From Dasypus novemcinctus (lineage: Eukaryota; Chordata; Mammalia; Cingulata; Dasypodidae): a DNA stretch of 64,000 bases. Position numbers and translations under genes: made by a program. Positions 48,581-59,925 of the stretch are shown piece after piece. Position 1 is the stretch's first letter. Each line of letters begins with the position of its first letter. The notes under the pieces are model-generated. The model searched no databases, was not told the origin of the DNA, and saw nothing but the letters and a program-made list of their open reading frames with translations. The stretch covers positions 25,449,278-25,513,277 of the forward strand of contig NC_080689.1 in assembly GCF_030445035.2 (NCBI RefSeq). Direction: 5' to 3'.

Positions 48581-50341
48581 TGAATTAGCTTCCTATGACT
48601 GCTGTAACAAATTACCACAAATGTAGTGACTTTAAACAGCACAAATGTGTTCTCTTACAGTTCTGGAAATCAAAAGTTCAAAATAGGTTTCAATGGGCTG
48701 AAATCAAGGTGTTGGCAGGGCTGCATTCCTTTCTGGAAGTTCTAGGGAAGAGTGTCTTTCCTTGCCTTTTCAGCTTCTAAATACTCCCTACATTCCTTGG
48801 CTCATGGCCCCTTCCTTCATCTTCAAAACCAGCAGTTTAGCATCTTCAAATTTCCTTCTCTCCCCCTGATGTCACTGTGACATCACCTTCTCTGACACTT
48901 ACTCTTCTGACTTCCTCTTAAAAGGAAATTTTTTTTATTATGTTGGGCCTAGCTAGATAATGTAGGATAATCTCTCCACCTCAAGATCCTTAATTTAACC
49001 CTCTTTCTCTTTTTTCTTTACAAGCTAGCTAAGGGTTTATCAATTTTGATGATCTTTTCAAAGAACCGACTTTTAGTTTTGTTGATTCTCTCTATTGATC
49101 TCATTTTCATTCATCCCAAGGTATTTACTGATTTCTCTCGCAATTTCTTCTTTGACCCACTAATTATTTAAGAGTGTGTTGTTTAATCCCCATGTGTTTG
49201 TGAATTTTCCATTTTTCTCTCTGTTACTGTTTTCTAGCTTCCTTCCATTATGATCAGAGAAAGTGCTTGTATAATTTCAATCTTTCAAAATTTATTGAGA
49301 GCTGTCTTATGACCCAACATATGGTCTATCCTGGAGAAGGATCCATGAGCACTTGAAACAGATGTATATCCTGCTGTTTGGGATATAATACTTTATAAAT
49401 ATCTGTTAGTTCATTTATCATATTATTTATCATATTCATTTACCATATTATTCAAACTGTCAGTTTCTTTATTTATCCTCTGTCCAAATGTTCTACCCAA
49501 TGCTGAGAGTGGTATACTGAAGTCTCCAATTATTATTGTAGAGACATCTCTTTCTCCCTTCAGTTTGTCAGTGTGTGCCTCATATATCTTGGGGCACCTA
49601 TGTTAGGTGCGTAAATATTTATTATAGTTATTTCTTCATGTTGAATTGTCCCTTTTATTAATATATAATGACCTTCACCTTTATAACAGTTTAGCATTTA
49701 AAATCTATTTTGTCTGATATTAGTATCACCACTCCAGGTTACTATTTGTGTAGAATATCTTTTTCCAATCTTTCACTTTCAACCTGATATGTCCTTACCT
49801 CTAAGGTGAGTCATTTGTAAACAGCATATAGAGGACTCATATTTTTTATCCATTATGTCAATATCTTTCTTTTACAGGGGAGAGTATGAACACAGTCCCC
49901 CACTACCACAAATTATGCCACTGAGTTTCCCACATTTGGGGAAATCACAGGGGTCAGCACATCCAGAGTGCAATGGATAAGCCTTGCCCTGAGAAAACCA
50001 CCTTTGTGATCATGGTATCTCCCCAGCCAGGTAAGTATATCTATGTCTTTGGATTGGGGGGTTCAATCCATTAACATTCAATCTTATTACATAAAGGCAT
50101 TACTTCATCCTTTTTATCCTTTGGCTTTCTATTGTCATATCTTACTATTGTCTGTCTTTTTATTCTTTAAGTTACCCTTACTATTGATCTTCATTTCTAC
50201 ATTCTTCTTGAAGTTTCTCACTTTTATATTTCCTTTCAGGATGCAGCATTCCCTTTAATATCTCTTATAAATCCAGTCTTTTCGTAACACATTCTCTCAG
50301 TTTTTGTTTGTCTGTGAGGATTTTAAACTCACCCTCAATTC

Positions 50342-51152
50342 TTTTTTTTAAAGATTTATTTATTTTTATTTATTTATTTTTTTTTTTAAAGATTTATTTT
50401 TATTTATTTAATTCCCCTCCCCTCCCCTGTTGTCTGTTTTCTGTGTCTTTTTGCTGCGTCTTGTTTCTTTGTCCGCTTCTGTTGTCGTCAGCGGCACGGG
50501 AAGTGTGGGCGGCGCCATTCCTCGGCAGGCTGCTCCCTCCTTTGTGCTGGGCGGCTCTCCTTATGGGTGCACTCCTTGTGCGTGGGGCTCCCCTACGCAG
50601 GGGACACCCCTGTGTAGCACGGCACTCCTTGCGCGCATCAGCACTGCGCATGGGCCAGCTCCACACGGGTCAAGGAGGCCCGGGGCTTGAACCGCGGACC
50701 TCCCATGTGGTAGACGGACGCCCTAACCACTGGGCCAAAGTCCGTTTCCCTATTTATTTTTATTTCTCTCCCCTTCCCTGCCCCCCAGTTGTCTGCTCTC
50801 TGTGTCCATTTACTGTGTGCTCTTCTGTGACTGCCCCTATCCTTAGCAGCAGCACCAGGAATCTGTGTTTCCTTTTGTTGCGTCATCTTGCTGTGCTAGC
50901 TCTCCGTGTGCACAGTGCCACTCTTGGGCAGGCTGCACTTTCTTTTGTGCTGGGCGGCTCTCCTTACTGGGCATGCCCCTTGCGTGTGGGGCTCCCCTAT
51001 GCAGGGGACACCCCTGTGTGGCAGGGCACTCCTTGCGAGCATCAGCACTGCACAAAGGCCAGCTCCACATGGGTCCAGGAGGCCCAGGATTTGAACCGTG
51101 GACCTCCCATGTGGTAGGTGGACGCCCTATCCATTGGGCAAAGTCTGCTTTC
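50342..51152 (-). mobile_element. DAS-SINE (outer), interrupted by another SINE
   Basis: The outer SINE consists of an A-tail remnant (50342-50369, T-rich on plus) and its body (about 50749-51152). The TSD ctcaccctcaattc lies at 50328-50341 and 51153-51166. The body shows 'tgggcaggctgcactttcttttgtgctgggcggctctcc' (50926-50963), then the T arm and anticodon region of the tRNA-Ala head at 51077-51150. It lies within the L1. Confidence 0.95.
50370..50748 (-). mobile_element. DAS-SINE (inner), inserted in the A tail of the outer
   Basis: A second, CpG-richer SINE in the same orientation sits in the T-rich (A-tail) region of the outer SINE. The sequence 'tatttatttttattt' is repeated on both sides (about 50353-50367 and 50750-50764), consistent with a TSD at the tail. 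Features such as GGCGGCGCC (50508-50516) and GCGCGCATC (50631-50639) keep CpGs, implying that it is the youngest layer. Confidence 0.9.
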
Positions 51153-52591
51153 CTCACCCTCAATTCCGAAGACAGTTTTTCTGGATAAAAAATTCTTGGC
51201 TAGCAATTATTCTCTTTCAGTGCCTTAAATACATCATACTACTGCCTTCTCACCTCCATGGTTTCTGATGCGAGATCAGCACTTAGACTCATTGAGCTTC
51301 CCTTGTAAGTGATGCATTGCTTTTCTCTTGCTGCCATCAGAATCCTTCCTTTTTTTCTGGTATTTGTCATTCTGAATAATAGGTGTCTCAGAGTGGGTCT
51401 ATTCGGATTTATTCTATTGGGGGTGTGTTGTCCTTCTTGGATATTGATATTTATGTCTTTCATAAGGATTGGGAAATTTTCAGTCATTATTTCCTTGAAT
51501 ATTCCTTCTGCCTCTTTCTGGGACACCTATAAAACATTTCATGTTGTCATTCATTTCTGAGAGTTTGTTCTTTTTTCTGTCTGTTCTCAATCTGTCTCTT
51601 TCAAGTTGAGATGTTTTGTCCACAATTTCACTTATTTATTCTTCTACCATTTCAAACCAGTGTTATATGTTTCTAATGTACTTTTAATCTCATCCATTGT
51701 GTCTTTCATTCCCACAAACTCTTACTTTTCTTCGCAGGTTTTCAAATTGTTCTTTATGCTCACCCAGTGTCTTTTTAATATCCTTTATCTCTTTAGCCAC
51801 ATTTTCCTTCAACTCCTTGAATTGATTTAGGAGATTATCATTGATCAGTTTTCTTAAATCCTGTGTCTCATCAGGATTTTGGGTCATTCTTTTGGCTGGG
51901 CCATCTCTTCCTGGTTAGAACTTGAGAGACTCCAAAAAGAGGTTTTTCTCCCTAAAGTTTTCTGACCTGCCAGTAGATGGCACACACTGGCAAATCTTTC
52001 CACAGAGGTGTCTCTTTCAACATCCACTTGCCTGTGGTTCTGATCTGGCCAGAGCCAAGATTCAAAGTGGTCTCTTCTGACCAAAGTTATGGAAGAGAAA
52101 CCAATCTGCCCTTCACCTCAACCTGCCTCTTACCAGGGAGGAAGACATCTGTTCCCCTCTCAATTGGCTGCAGTGATCTATGGGCTTTACCCAGGCTATT
52201 CACCTTGAGGATAAAGTATGGGTGCTGTTCTAGACTGTGGGTTTTTGCTTCAGCTTTTCCATCCCTCACCCTCCCAGATGATGCACAGCACTTTCCTGGT
52301 CCACAGAGCTCCCAAAGCAGCTCCCTCAGACCACTTTTTGCCCTTCCTCCATTGTTTTTGTAAGACAGTAGAGCCCTGCCTGCCTACTCGGATACCATCT
52401 TCCCTGAAGTCCTCAAGATCCTTAGCTTAATCCCATCTGCCAAGTCCTTTTTGCCATGTAAGGTAACAGATTCACAGGTTCTAGGGATTAGGTTGTGGAC
52501 AGATTTAAGAGGCCCTTACTCTGCTTCTATAATACTGTAGCTTATCCCTCAAACTCTGGCCTCAGGATTCTGCCTTAAGACCTCATTGCCA

Positions 52592-52998
52592 GGAAGCGGT
52601 TGCAGCTCAACTGATAGAGCATCCGTCTACCATATAGAGGGTCCAGTGTTTGATACCCAGGGCCTCCTGACCCGTGTGGTGAGCTGGCCCACGCACACGC
52701 TGATGCGCACGAGGAGTGCCATGACACGCAGGGGTGCCGCTGCATAGGGGTGCCCCACGTGCCTGTAAGGAGAGCCACCCTGTGTGAAAAAAGCGCAGCC
52801 TGCCCAGGAGTGGCACCGCACACATGGAGAGCTGACACAGCAAGATGATGCAACAAAAAAAAGTGACACAGTTTCCCAGTGCCACATGACAAAAATGCAA
52901 GCAGACACAGAGGAACACACAGCGAATGGACACAGAGAGCAGACAATGGGGTGAAGGGGAGAGAAATAAATAAAATAAATCTTAAAAAAAAAAGATCC
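52592..52998 (+). mobile_element. DAS-SINE, tRNA-like-head subfamily
   Basis: The head 'ttgcagctcaactgatagagc' region (52600-52620) is closer to a standard tRNA D-arm than the other copies. The body is shared ('gtgtggtgagctggcccacgcaca', 'aaagcgcagcctgcccagg') and the A-rich tail lies at 52984-52993. The TSD is approximately cattgcca at 52584-52591 and 52999-53006. Confidence 0.9.
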
Positions 52999-53009
52999 CA
53001 TTGCCACTA

Positions 53010-53749
53010 TCTCTGGGAAGCTGGATGTCACCACAGTCACCCTTATGAGAAGAGCTTCAGGACAGATCCTGCTTCCTTATGTCAATAGTTTCCCAATCAT
53101 GGCTTCCCAGAGTTGAATGAGATTGGTGGACCTTGATCATATGCCCAAACCTTAGCTACAAGGGAGGCTTTGAAAACAAGTTCTAACTTCTTCCTTATGG
53201 AAAGGCAAGCTCATGAGGGAGGATGTGCAAAAGGTGCTGCTGGTCAAAAGCAGGTCACCTATCTACTAAATCTTGTCTAACCACATGTGGGGGTAGGCGA
53301 TTGGTTAGCAGTCCCACAAATGAAGAGAAATATTTGCAAACTGGAACCAGGGCAGAAAATGGCAGCAAAGATGGTGAGGAAATCTGACCATGATTCAGAA
53401 GGAGTGATCATAGACTTCTGGACGTGAGGCCCAGTCTTAAAGACACTTGATGGAGGTTTCCTAATGGGTAAAGGACCTATACATGGAAGAGGGATTAGAT
53501 TTATCCTGTAAGTCTCCAGAGTGTGATGCCAGGACTATAGGGTGGCGTGTAAGCAGGGTGCTCTGCCTCCCAATTAGCATGCTCCACAGACAGACAGGTT
53601 TCTCCAGCAGGCCATGGGTTTAATGCCTCACAAAGTCTTGACACAGAGGTAAGATGATGAGATGTGTGGGTATAGAAAGAGGAATTCAAATATTAGATGA
53701 AGATTGGTCTAGATGATTTCTAAGTTTCCATTATTTTGTTCTTACCTGA
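53010..53749. other. single-copy DNA, no gene seen
   Basis: Nothing recognised. Confidence 0.4.
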
Positions 53750-54398
53750 TGTATTATTCAGTCAAAGGGGTGCTGATGCAAAGTACCAGAATTATGTTGC
53801 TTTTATAAAGGGTATTTATTTGGAGGAAAAACTTGCAGTTACAAAGCCCTAAAGAGTCCAACTCAAGGTTACTTTTCTCACCAAAGACTGTTGCCACATG
53901 TTGAAGCAAAATGGAGGGCAATCTCTGTGAGGGTTCAGCCTTCCTCTCTCTTATAAGGCTCCATGGTCCCAGCTTCTTCTGATCTCAGCTGTAGGATGGA
54001 GGGCTTGTTTCTTTCTGGGCCTTCTTAGCTGCTTAGGGCTCTGGTCTCTTCAGCTGCAAATAATCAGGCAAATGGCTTATCTTTCTCCAGGGCTCCAGCA
54101 TGAAGTTCTCTCCTCCTCCGTGTCTATGGAGCTCTCTCTTTTCCTCTGTGTATCTTTTTCTGTGTTCTCCTTGAATGAGTGACCATTTATATAACCCACC
54201 AAGGGGGCAGGGACTCAGCCTTGGGCCATGTCCTACTGAAGTGGTCAAATCAGAGCCCTAATCTTAATTTAATCAAGTAAATGTAAAAGCCTTTGGATTT
54301 AATACAGTCAAAGGGCATCACACCCAGAGAAAGAGACCAGTTAACAAATATAAGCCAAATTCCTTTTTGGAAATCATAAATAATATCAAACTGCCACA
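53750..54398 (-). mobile_element. lineage-type solo LTR (copy 2)
   Basis: The plus strand starts TG at 53750 and ends ccaca at 54394-54398. Blocks shared with 4146-4653 are 'ggtgctgatgcaaagtaccag', 'gcttttataaagggtatttatttgg', 'ttcagccttcct', 'tcaaatcagagccctaatct' and 'aatttaatcaa'. This copy is about 140 bp longer than copy 1, with extra CT-rich central sequence. The minus-strand start is TGTGGCAGTTTGA. Confidence 0.6.
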
Positions 54399-54451
54399 CC
54401 CAATAACCCAGTTATTGGGGGTTACTAAGGGCCATATCACAATTTTACATT

Positions 54452-54879
54452 TTTATTTAAAGATTTATTTTTTAAATTAATTTCTCTCCCTTCCCCCCCC
54501 CCCCCCCCCCCCCGCCTTCCAGGTTGTCTGCTTTCTGTGTCCATTCTCTGTGTGTTCTTCTGTGACTGCTTCTATCTTTATCAGCAACACCAGTAATCCG
54601 TTTCTTTTTGTTGCGTCATCTTGTTATGTCAGCTCGCCATGTGTGTGGCACCACTCTTGGGCAGGCTGCACTTTCTTTCGCGCTGGGCGACTCTCCTTAC
54701 GGGCACACTCCTTACATGTGGGTCTCCCCTACGCAGGGGACGCGTGGCAGGGCACTCCTTGCGTGCATTAGCACTGTGCATGGGCCAGCTCCACACGGGT
54801 CAAGGAGGCTCAGGGTTTGAACCACAGACCTCCCATGTGGTAGGCGGACACCCTATCCATTGGGCCAAGTCCGCTTCCC
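54452..54879 (-). mobile_element. DAS-SINE with a 21-C run
   Basis: The head complement at 54803-54879 ('tttgaaccacagacctccca', 'gtaggcggacaccctatcca') and the body at 54655-54800 match the other copies. The distal part contains an uninterrupted 21-base C run (54493-54513), a G run in the SINE sense, where other copies have a shorter G-rich tract. No clear TSD was found. Confidence 0.9.
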
Positions 54880-55195
54880 AGAAGTAGTATTTTTAAGAAG
54901 AAAATATTTCATATTTTTTTCTATCTTGCCCTTATATTTTATTTTCTGATTCTTTGCCTTTTTTTCAATAGTAAGTAAGCAACAGTTTTAAACAGTATAG
55001 CTTGTTCCCATTCTGACTCCAAAGCCTGGATTTATTTGGGGCTTGCTGCCATGGTGGAAGATTTGGCATGCCTTTTGTGTTCTGTAATGTTGTCATCTGA
55101 ACAGCAGACCTGTAAAGATTGATCTTCCAGTGACAATGCCAAATGTTGACTGGGTCGAAGATGATAAATGTACATAGGAGCTTGGTGATTCAAAT
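54880..55195. other. single-copy spacer
   Basis: AT-rich; nothing recognised. Confidence 0.4.
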
Positions 55196-55196
55196 C

Positions 55197-55566
55197 CCTA
55201 TCCTATCCTATCCTATCCTATCCTATCCTATCCTATCCTATCCTATCCTATCCTATCCTATCCTATCCTATCCTATCCTATCCTATCCTATCCTATCCTA
55301 TCCTATCCTATCCTATCCTATCCTATCCTATCCTATCCTATCCTATCCTATCCTATCCTATCCTATCCTATCCTATCCTATCCTATCCTATCCTATCCTA
55401 TCCTATCCTATCCTATCCTATCCTATCCTATCCTATCCTATCCTATCCTATCCTATCCTATCCTATCCTATCCTATCCTATCCTATCCTATCCTATCCTA
55501 TCCTATCCTATCCTATCCTATCCTATCCTATCCTATCCTATCCTATCCTATCCTATCCTATCCTAT
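55197..55566. repeat. (TCCTA)n pentanucleotide microsatellite, 73 units
   Basis: Perfect repetition of TCCTA from 55201 to 55565 (73 units, 365 bp), with a partial unit on each side and no interruption seen. Because 5 and 3 are coprime, all three plus frames read the same cyclic pentapeptide (I-L-S-Y-P), and the minus strand (TAGGA) meets TAG in every frame. The 168-codon plus frame at 55143-55649 is therefore an artefact. The array is likely highly polymorphic. Confidence 0.98.
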
Positions 55567-55569
55567 GCA

Positions 55570-57984
55570 GTTTCCTGTCTACATCCCAACCCTTGGCAGG
55601 GAAGTCCTGGTCAGCTGCCCCAGTTCATCATCTTCTTGCAGAGACATAGTATAAGCTTTGAGGCTGGAGTGGCTTCCATGTTGACCTGTTTCTTTCCAAA
55701 CTGCTTCAAGGGTTACACATTTACAAGCTCCCACAGAATTTGTTTTGGAAACTTACATCTTAAAAATAAGAATCCAGGGCAGAAAACTATACATATTCTT
55801 AAGCTTAAAAAAAAGTCAAGATGTTTTTTCCTCGGATTTAGCCTAACCTTCTTTTGTTCTGAGCCAAACCCCACATTGTTTGATATGATGCAAATTTCCT
55901 GAGTGATCCAGGCACCATTATTAACAGGCACTTAGGCCTTTTAATCCTTTTTGGTAAAATGGGAAAAATAACTTCTATTCTTCTGTAAAGCACCATAACA
56001 GCTGGATTTGTAGGCCAGAAGTGCCAGTGTCTGAAACTGCCATTAATCTAATATTCAAAGCCAAGGAGCCCGTTCTAAACTCACCTTTCCCTAAAGTAAG
56101 AAGCTTGCGCCCATGGGTGCATGCACACACACGCGTATGTGTAGGTGCATGTGTGAGATGACAGGGCTGAGGATAATCAGGTATAGGAAGTTGCGCACAC
56201 ACACAAAAAACATCTTGGTGCTTTGTTGACCTCCTTCTGCCAAGCTTTACTCCAAATAATCAAAAGTAATTCTATGGTTTGTTTATAAACACTTGGGTTT
56301 TATTTCCACCTTTATTCTTAGAAGCACTGCTTCTGGGTTTGGTTTTAATCCTGAGCAGGTAATTATGCTGTCTGAGATTAGAGTGCATCTTCATGAGCAG
56401 GTGTTGCAGTGAAATTAAATTTATTACAAAATATACTCTACAGATATTCACCACATGGATAGATAATACAGTATGCACCATGATTAGCTAGAATGCTAAG
56501 CAGTGATTCCCAGAAATGATGGCAATTAGTAATCTTTTAACACTGTTAAACAAACGCACAGTTTCTCCCCTTAGAAGTTCTCTAGAATCTATAAATAGGC
56601 TATATTAAGCATTTCCCTGACATTATGTTCAGTCTAAAATCCTCCGCTTGAAGTGCCCCCTCCCTTGTTTCGTTCCCTCTCTTCCCCCTCTTTTTTCTCT
56701 CCATCCTCCATCAGTCCCTGCCCAGCAGGCAGTCCAGCCCAGGCACTGCTTCTCCCTCTCAATTTTTCTCTCTTTCTCATTAGAAGATTTTGCCTCCAAT
56801 ACCACCACCCCCTCCCACCCACACAAAGAGTCAGAGTTCCACACGGCACAAGTCTTCCTCTTGGCCTGAAACTGAGTTCCTCTTATAACCAGCCACCCCA
56901 CCCCCACCCCCCACTCCAAAACTGCCTTTGTCCTTATCTCCCTTTTTAAGGACTCCCCAAAGGTCACTTCAGCTGTCCCTGCATCCCTGCCTACAGGACC
57001 GGAGGCAGTAAGGGCAACTGAATTACTCCAGATGCTTCTTCACCATGACTGCTCCCCAGGGGGAAGGAGGCTGGGCAAGGGAGTGGAGAATGGACGGAGG
57101 GGACCAGCTGGCCAGGAGATCTGCATCCTGTGAGGGCAGTAACCTTGTGGCCAGGCCAGCGGTTTGCATTCCTCTCGTGCACCTGCTCCACCCAAGCTCA
57201 CCAGAGCTGCAGCAGAGCCACAGAGCCCGCCATTCCCACACATGTGCAAGAAGGCTGACCCCACCCCCATGACACTGCAACCCCCACCCCCCGCTGAAGA
57301 GCTCACCCCTCCCGCCCACGCAGGCTGACATGCTTTTTGACCTGTTCCCTCCCACTGCTGTCCCCCACCACCAGCCCTACACACACATGCACCCTCAGAC
57401 ACACTCACGTGCATGCCCTCACACACACTTACACGATCAGTTCCACAAGGTCCCATGTCAGAAGCAGTCACAGGGGCTTGGGCAACAATAGGAGGTTACT
57501 AAATCCCAGGGAAGCGGCATGAGGACTTTTCCAAACACTCTCTGTCTTCTGCTCGTGGCTCTCCAGTCACTGCTTGCCCAAGCCTCACCGCCCCCCCACA
57601 GGCTCCCCTGAAGTCTGAAGGCATACATAGGGTGGCTAAAGGGAGCCCTAATTCCTAGGGCTCTATCCTCCTGTCTTTAAGTTCCACAGGACAGAGCATT
57701 CCCATGCTCCAGCCCTTTACCCCTGAGTAGCCTTGTCCCCCCCTGCCCTGGAACTCTGGGGACTCACCTTTGTCCCACTCATGGAACCGAGCATCTGGCT
57801 CCCCAGCTGCTTTCTTCCCAGCACATGGCCTCAGGTGGGACCACTTGCTTTCGCTTGAGGGGTCAGGGAAAGGAGACCAGGCCAGAGAAAGGGCCAGGAG
57901 CAGCGCCCACCAAAAAGGAGGAGTGATAACCACTGGGCTGTTTTGCCTTTACAGCTGCCAAGTCGTTCAATGCCGTAGCTGATA
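55570..57984. other. single-copy DNA, CT- and CA-rich in part
   Basis: No gene recognised. CT-rich at 56640-56800, C-rich at 56895-56920 and 57280-57315, and CA-rich at 57378-57432. Overlapping frames on both strands in 56629-57522 are low-complexity. Confidence 0.45.
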
Positions 57985-58145
57985 CTCATGCGGCAAATTA
58001 TTTCTCAAGCGCTGCCTCTGTGTGGTCGCTATTCTGGACTCTGGGACTACAGAAGGAAAAAGATAAAATCCCTGACCTCATGAGGCTTACAATAGAGCAC
58101 ACTAGAAAGGCAACAGACAAATAAACATGTGAACACACAAAGTCA

Positions 58146-58665
58146 CCTAGTGTGGTAGACATTTATTCTTTCTGGCTGCCCAGAACCTCTATCCTATGTT
58201 TTGAGTCTTGTGGGGATGCAGAACTCACATCCCTCTACATGGAAACTGAAAATCCAGACACTGGTTTTATCAGCTTCCCTTGTGGAATGAGCTGAGACAC
58301 GTGCCTGCGAGGCTCCATCAGTCAGACACACCCAGCCCAGACTGCGCCAGGAGCCAGTGGTTCCAGGACACCAGGCCTGCCAAGCATCCTCGCACATGGT
58401 GGCAGCAGCTGCAGCAAGACAGACTCCAGAGCACCGGTGGCAGTGGGGTCCAGCAGAGACAGTGTCCAGAACAGCTGTGTTGGTGACATGAGCTGCGGCA
58501 GCAGCGACAGCAGAATTCTACCGACTGGTGTGATTCACGGCATTGAACTTGTCTATAAACCACTGAACCTTCCCAACCACCGCCTTGATATCCTGAGCTT
58601 ATTAAGAAAATCCTCTTCTATTGAAACCAGACAGGGTTTCTCACACTTTCACATAAGAATCCTGG
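58146..58665 (+). mobile_element. LTR-like insertion in L2
   Basis: A 520-bp block separates L2 segments. It begins TGTGGTAGACA near 58150 and ends with 'aagaatcctggttgatagg' (58647-58665), resembling the 3' end of ERVL/MLT-type LTRs. The central part is rich in CAG/CAGC (58395-58510). Family is not assigned and the exact ends are uncertain. Confidence 0.35.
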
Positions 58666-58998
58666 TTGATAGGGTTGTCACCAATGCTAGGACAAAAACA
58701 AAGCCAAGATGTGACATTTAAGCCTCTCAAAAAAGAGGAGAGACCTCATGAAGACTTAGGGAGAAGCACTCCAGAGAGAGGACAAACCAAGTGCAAAAGT
58801 GGGGTGATAACAAGCTTGCCTGGCTGAGAAGTGCCCAGAAGGCCAGTGTGGCTACAGCTGTAAGTGAAGTCGGAAAGATAAGCAGGGGCTAGCACTGGTG
58901 AAGCCTGCTAATCCATTGTGTGGAGTTTGAATTCATTCTATGGGTGATGCTTTTGAGCACAGGGTGACATGATCTCATAGCTAAAAGTTCGCTCTGGC

Positions 58999-59925
58999 AA
59001 CCTGGAGCATTTTGTAATACCAGAGTATAAGGATGCGCTAAAGCACACACGTACACATTGTCAGGGATAAGTCAAAAAGGCACAAGAGCCAACCAAAAGA
59101 ACTCCTAATGGTTCTTTCAAGCTGAGTGAGAAAATCAATAAGGTAGTGTTGGATTATAACCCAACATATGAAATAAATATCCATGAATTCATCCTGATGT
59201 ATGTGAATCAACCAATCAATCAATGGAGAAGAGACAAATCTCCTGTGCAGAAGAATTCCAGATAATTGATGTAGATACTCTGCCCCAAAGGAGGGGGAGC
59301 ATGCAACCCATTCTTTAAGTATGGACTACCCCTAGAGACTTCCTTCCAAAGAGTACAGTACAGCCAGTGGGGAAAAGAGTCACTTTCCAGCAGAGAAACC
59401 TGCCAAACACCACCTCAGGTGATCATGATCATGATGGCCAGTGGCGAGTCATGTGGGTAGTACGCACCCTTGATATGATGTGAAATGGCACTGTGATCTT
59501 CCTCCCCCAAACCCAAAACCCCATTCTATTCATGAGAAAAACATCAGATCCGTTCTAGTGGGGGGACATCCCACAAAATTCCTGACCACTGTTCCTCAAA
59601 ACTGTCAAGGTCATCAAAATCAAGGACAGTCTGAGGAACTGCCACAGCCAAGAAGAGCCTAAAGACATGGTGACTAACGTGGTGCCCAAGATGGGACTCT
59701 GGAACAGAGAAAGGACATAAGGAAATCGGAATAAAGTGTGGATTTCAGTTCATAACAATGCATCAACATGGATGTGTTAATTCCGACAAAGGTACCATCC
59801 TGGTAGATGATAATTATAGGGAAAAACTGGGTGTTAGATGTATGGGAACTGTCTGTGTCATCTTTGCCATTTTTCTGTAAATATAAAACTGTTCTAAAAA
59901 ATAAAGTCTATTTTAAAAAACCACC
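58999..59925 (+). mobile_element. L1M-type 3' end inserted in L2
   Basis: L1 3'UTR order: 'aactgtcaaggtcatcaaaatcaagga' (59599-59625), 'gaggaactgccacagccaagaagagcc', 'aacgtggtgcccaagatgggactctggaacag' (59676-59706), 'ggaataaagtgtggatttcag', 'tgtatgggaactgtctgtg' (59838-59856) and 'ctgttctaaaaaataaag'. A tail follows at 59911-59920. It is 5'-truncated. Confidence 0.75.

Larger units (their letters stand above)
48993..52410 (-). mobile_element. L1 insertion with intact 5' end but no RT or 3' end
   Basis: Flanked by a perfect 14-bp TSD, cctcaagatcctta, at 48979-48992 and 52411-52424. Reading the minus strand from 52410 there is 'gggaagatgg' (a typical L1 5' start, near 52395-52404), about 0.5 kb of 5'UTR, then ORF1. 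The 65-codon frame at 51690-51887 is Lys/Glu-rich and coiled-coil-like. Beyond two SINEs it continues into the ORF2 endonuclease/linker region. The element stops at 48993 at an A-rich stretch (complement of 49001-49020, 'ctctttctcttttttcttt') just before the RT domain. RT, the C-terminal part, the 3'UTR and a clean poly(A) are all absent. A roughly 250-bp internal deletion near 49100 is suspected. Total L1 sequence is about 2.6 kb. Not functional. Confidence 0.9.
48581..52534 (-). mobile_element. MaLR/MLT1-type LTR split by an L1
   Basis: The LTR occupies 48581-48992 and 52425-52534. The first part carries 'gactgctgtaacaaattacc' (48597-48616), 'cttacagttctggaaatca' and 'ccttcatcttcaaaaccagca'. 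The second part carries 'ttgccatgtaaggtaacagattcacagg' (52451-52478) and 'ggattaggttgtggacag'. Joining the two parts at the duplicated 14-mer restores the family order, so the L1 landed inside this older LTR. The LTR is antisense. Confidence 0.8.

Noticed and set aside
50308-51117. 269-codon plus-strand ORF
   Set aside because: It runs antisense through two DAS-SINEs inside an L1. Similar frames appear in every SINE copy.
55143-55649. 168-codon ORF with repeating I-L-S-Y-P
   Set aside because: It is the translation of a perfect TCCTA microsatellite; all plus frames are open by construction.
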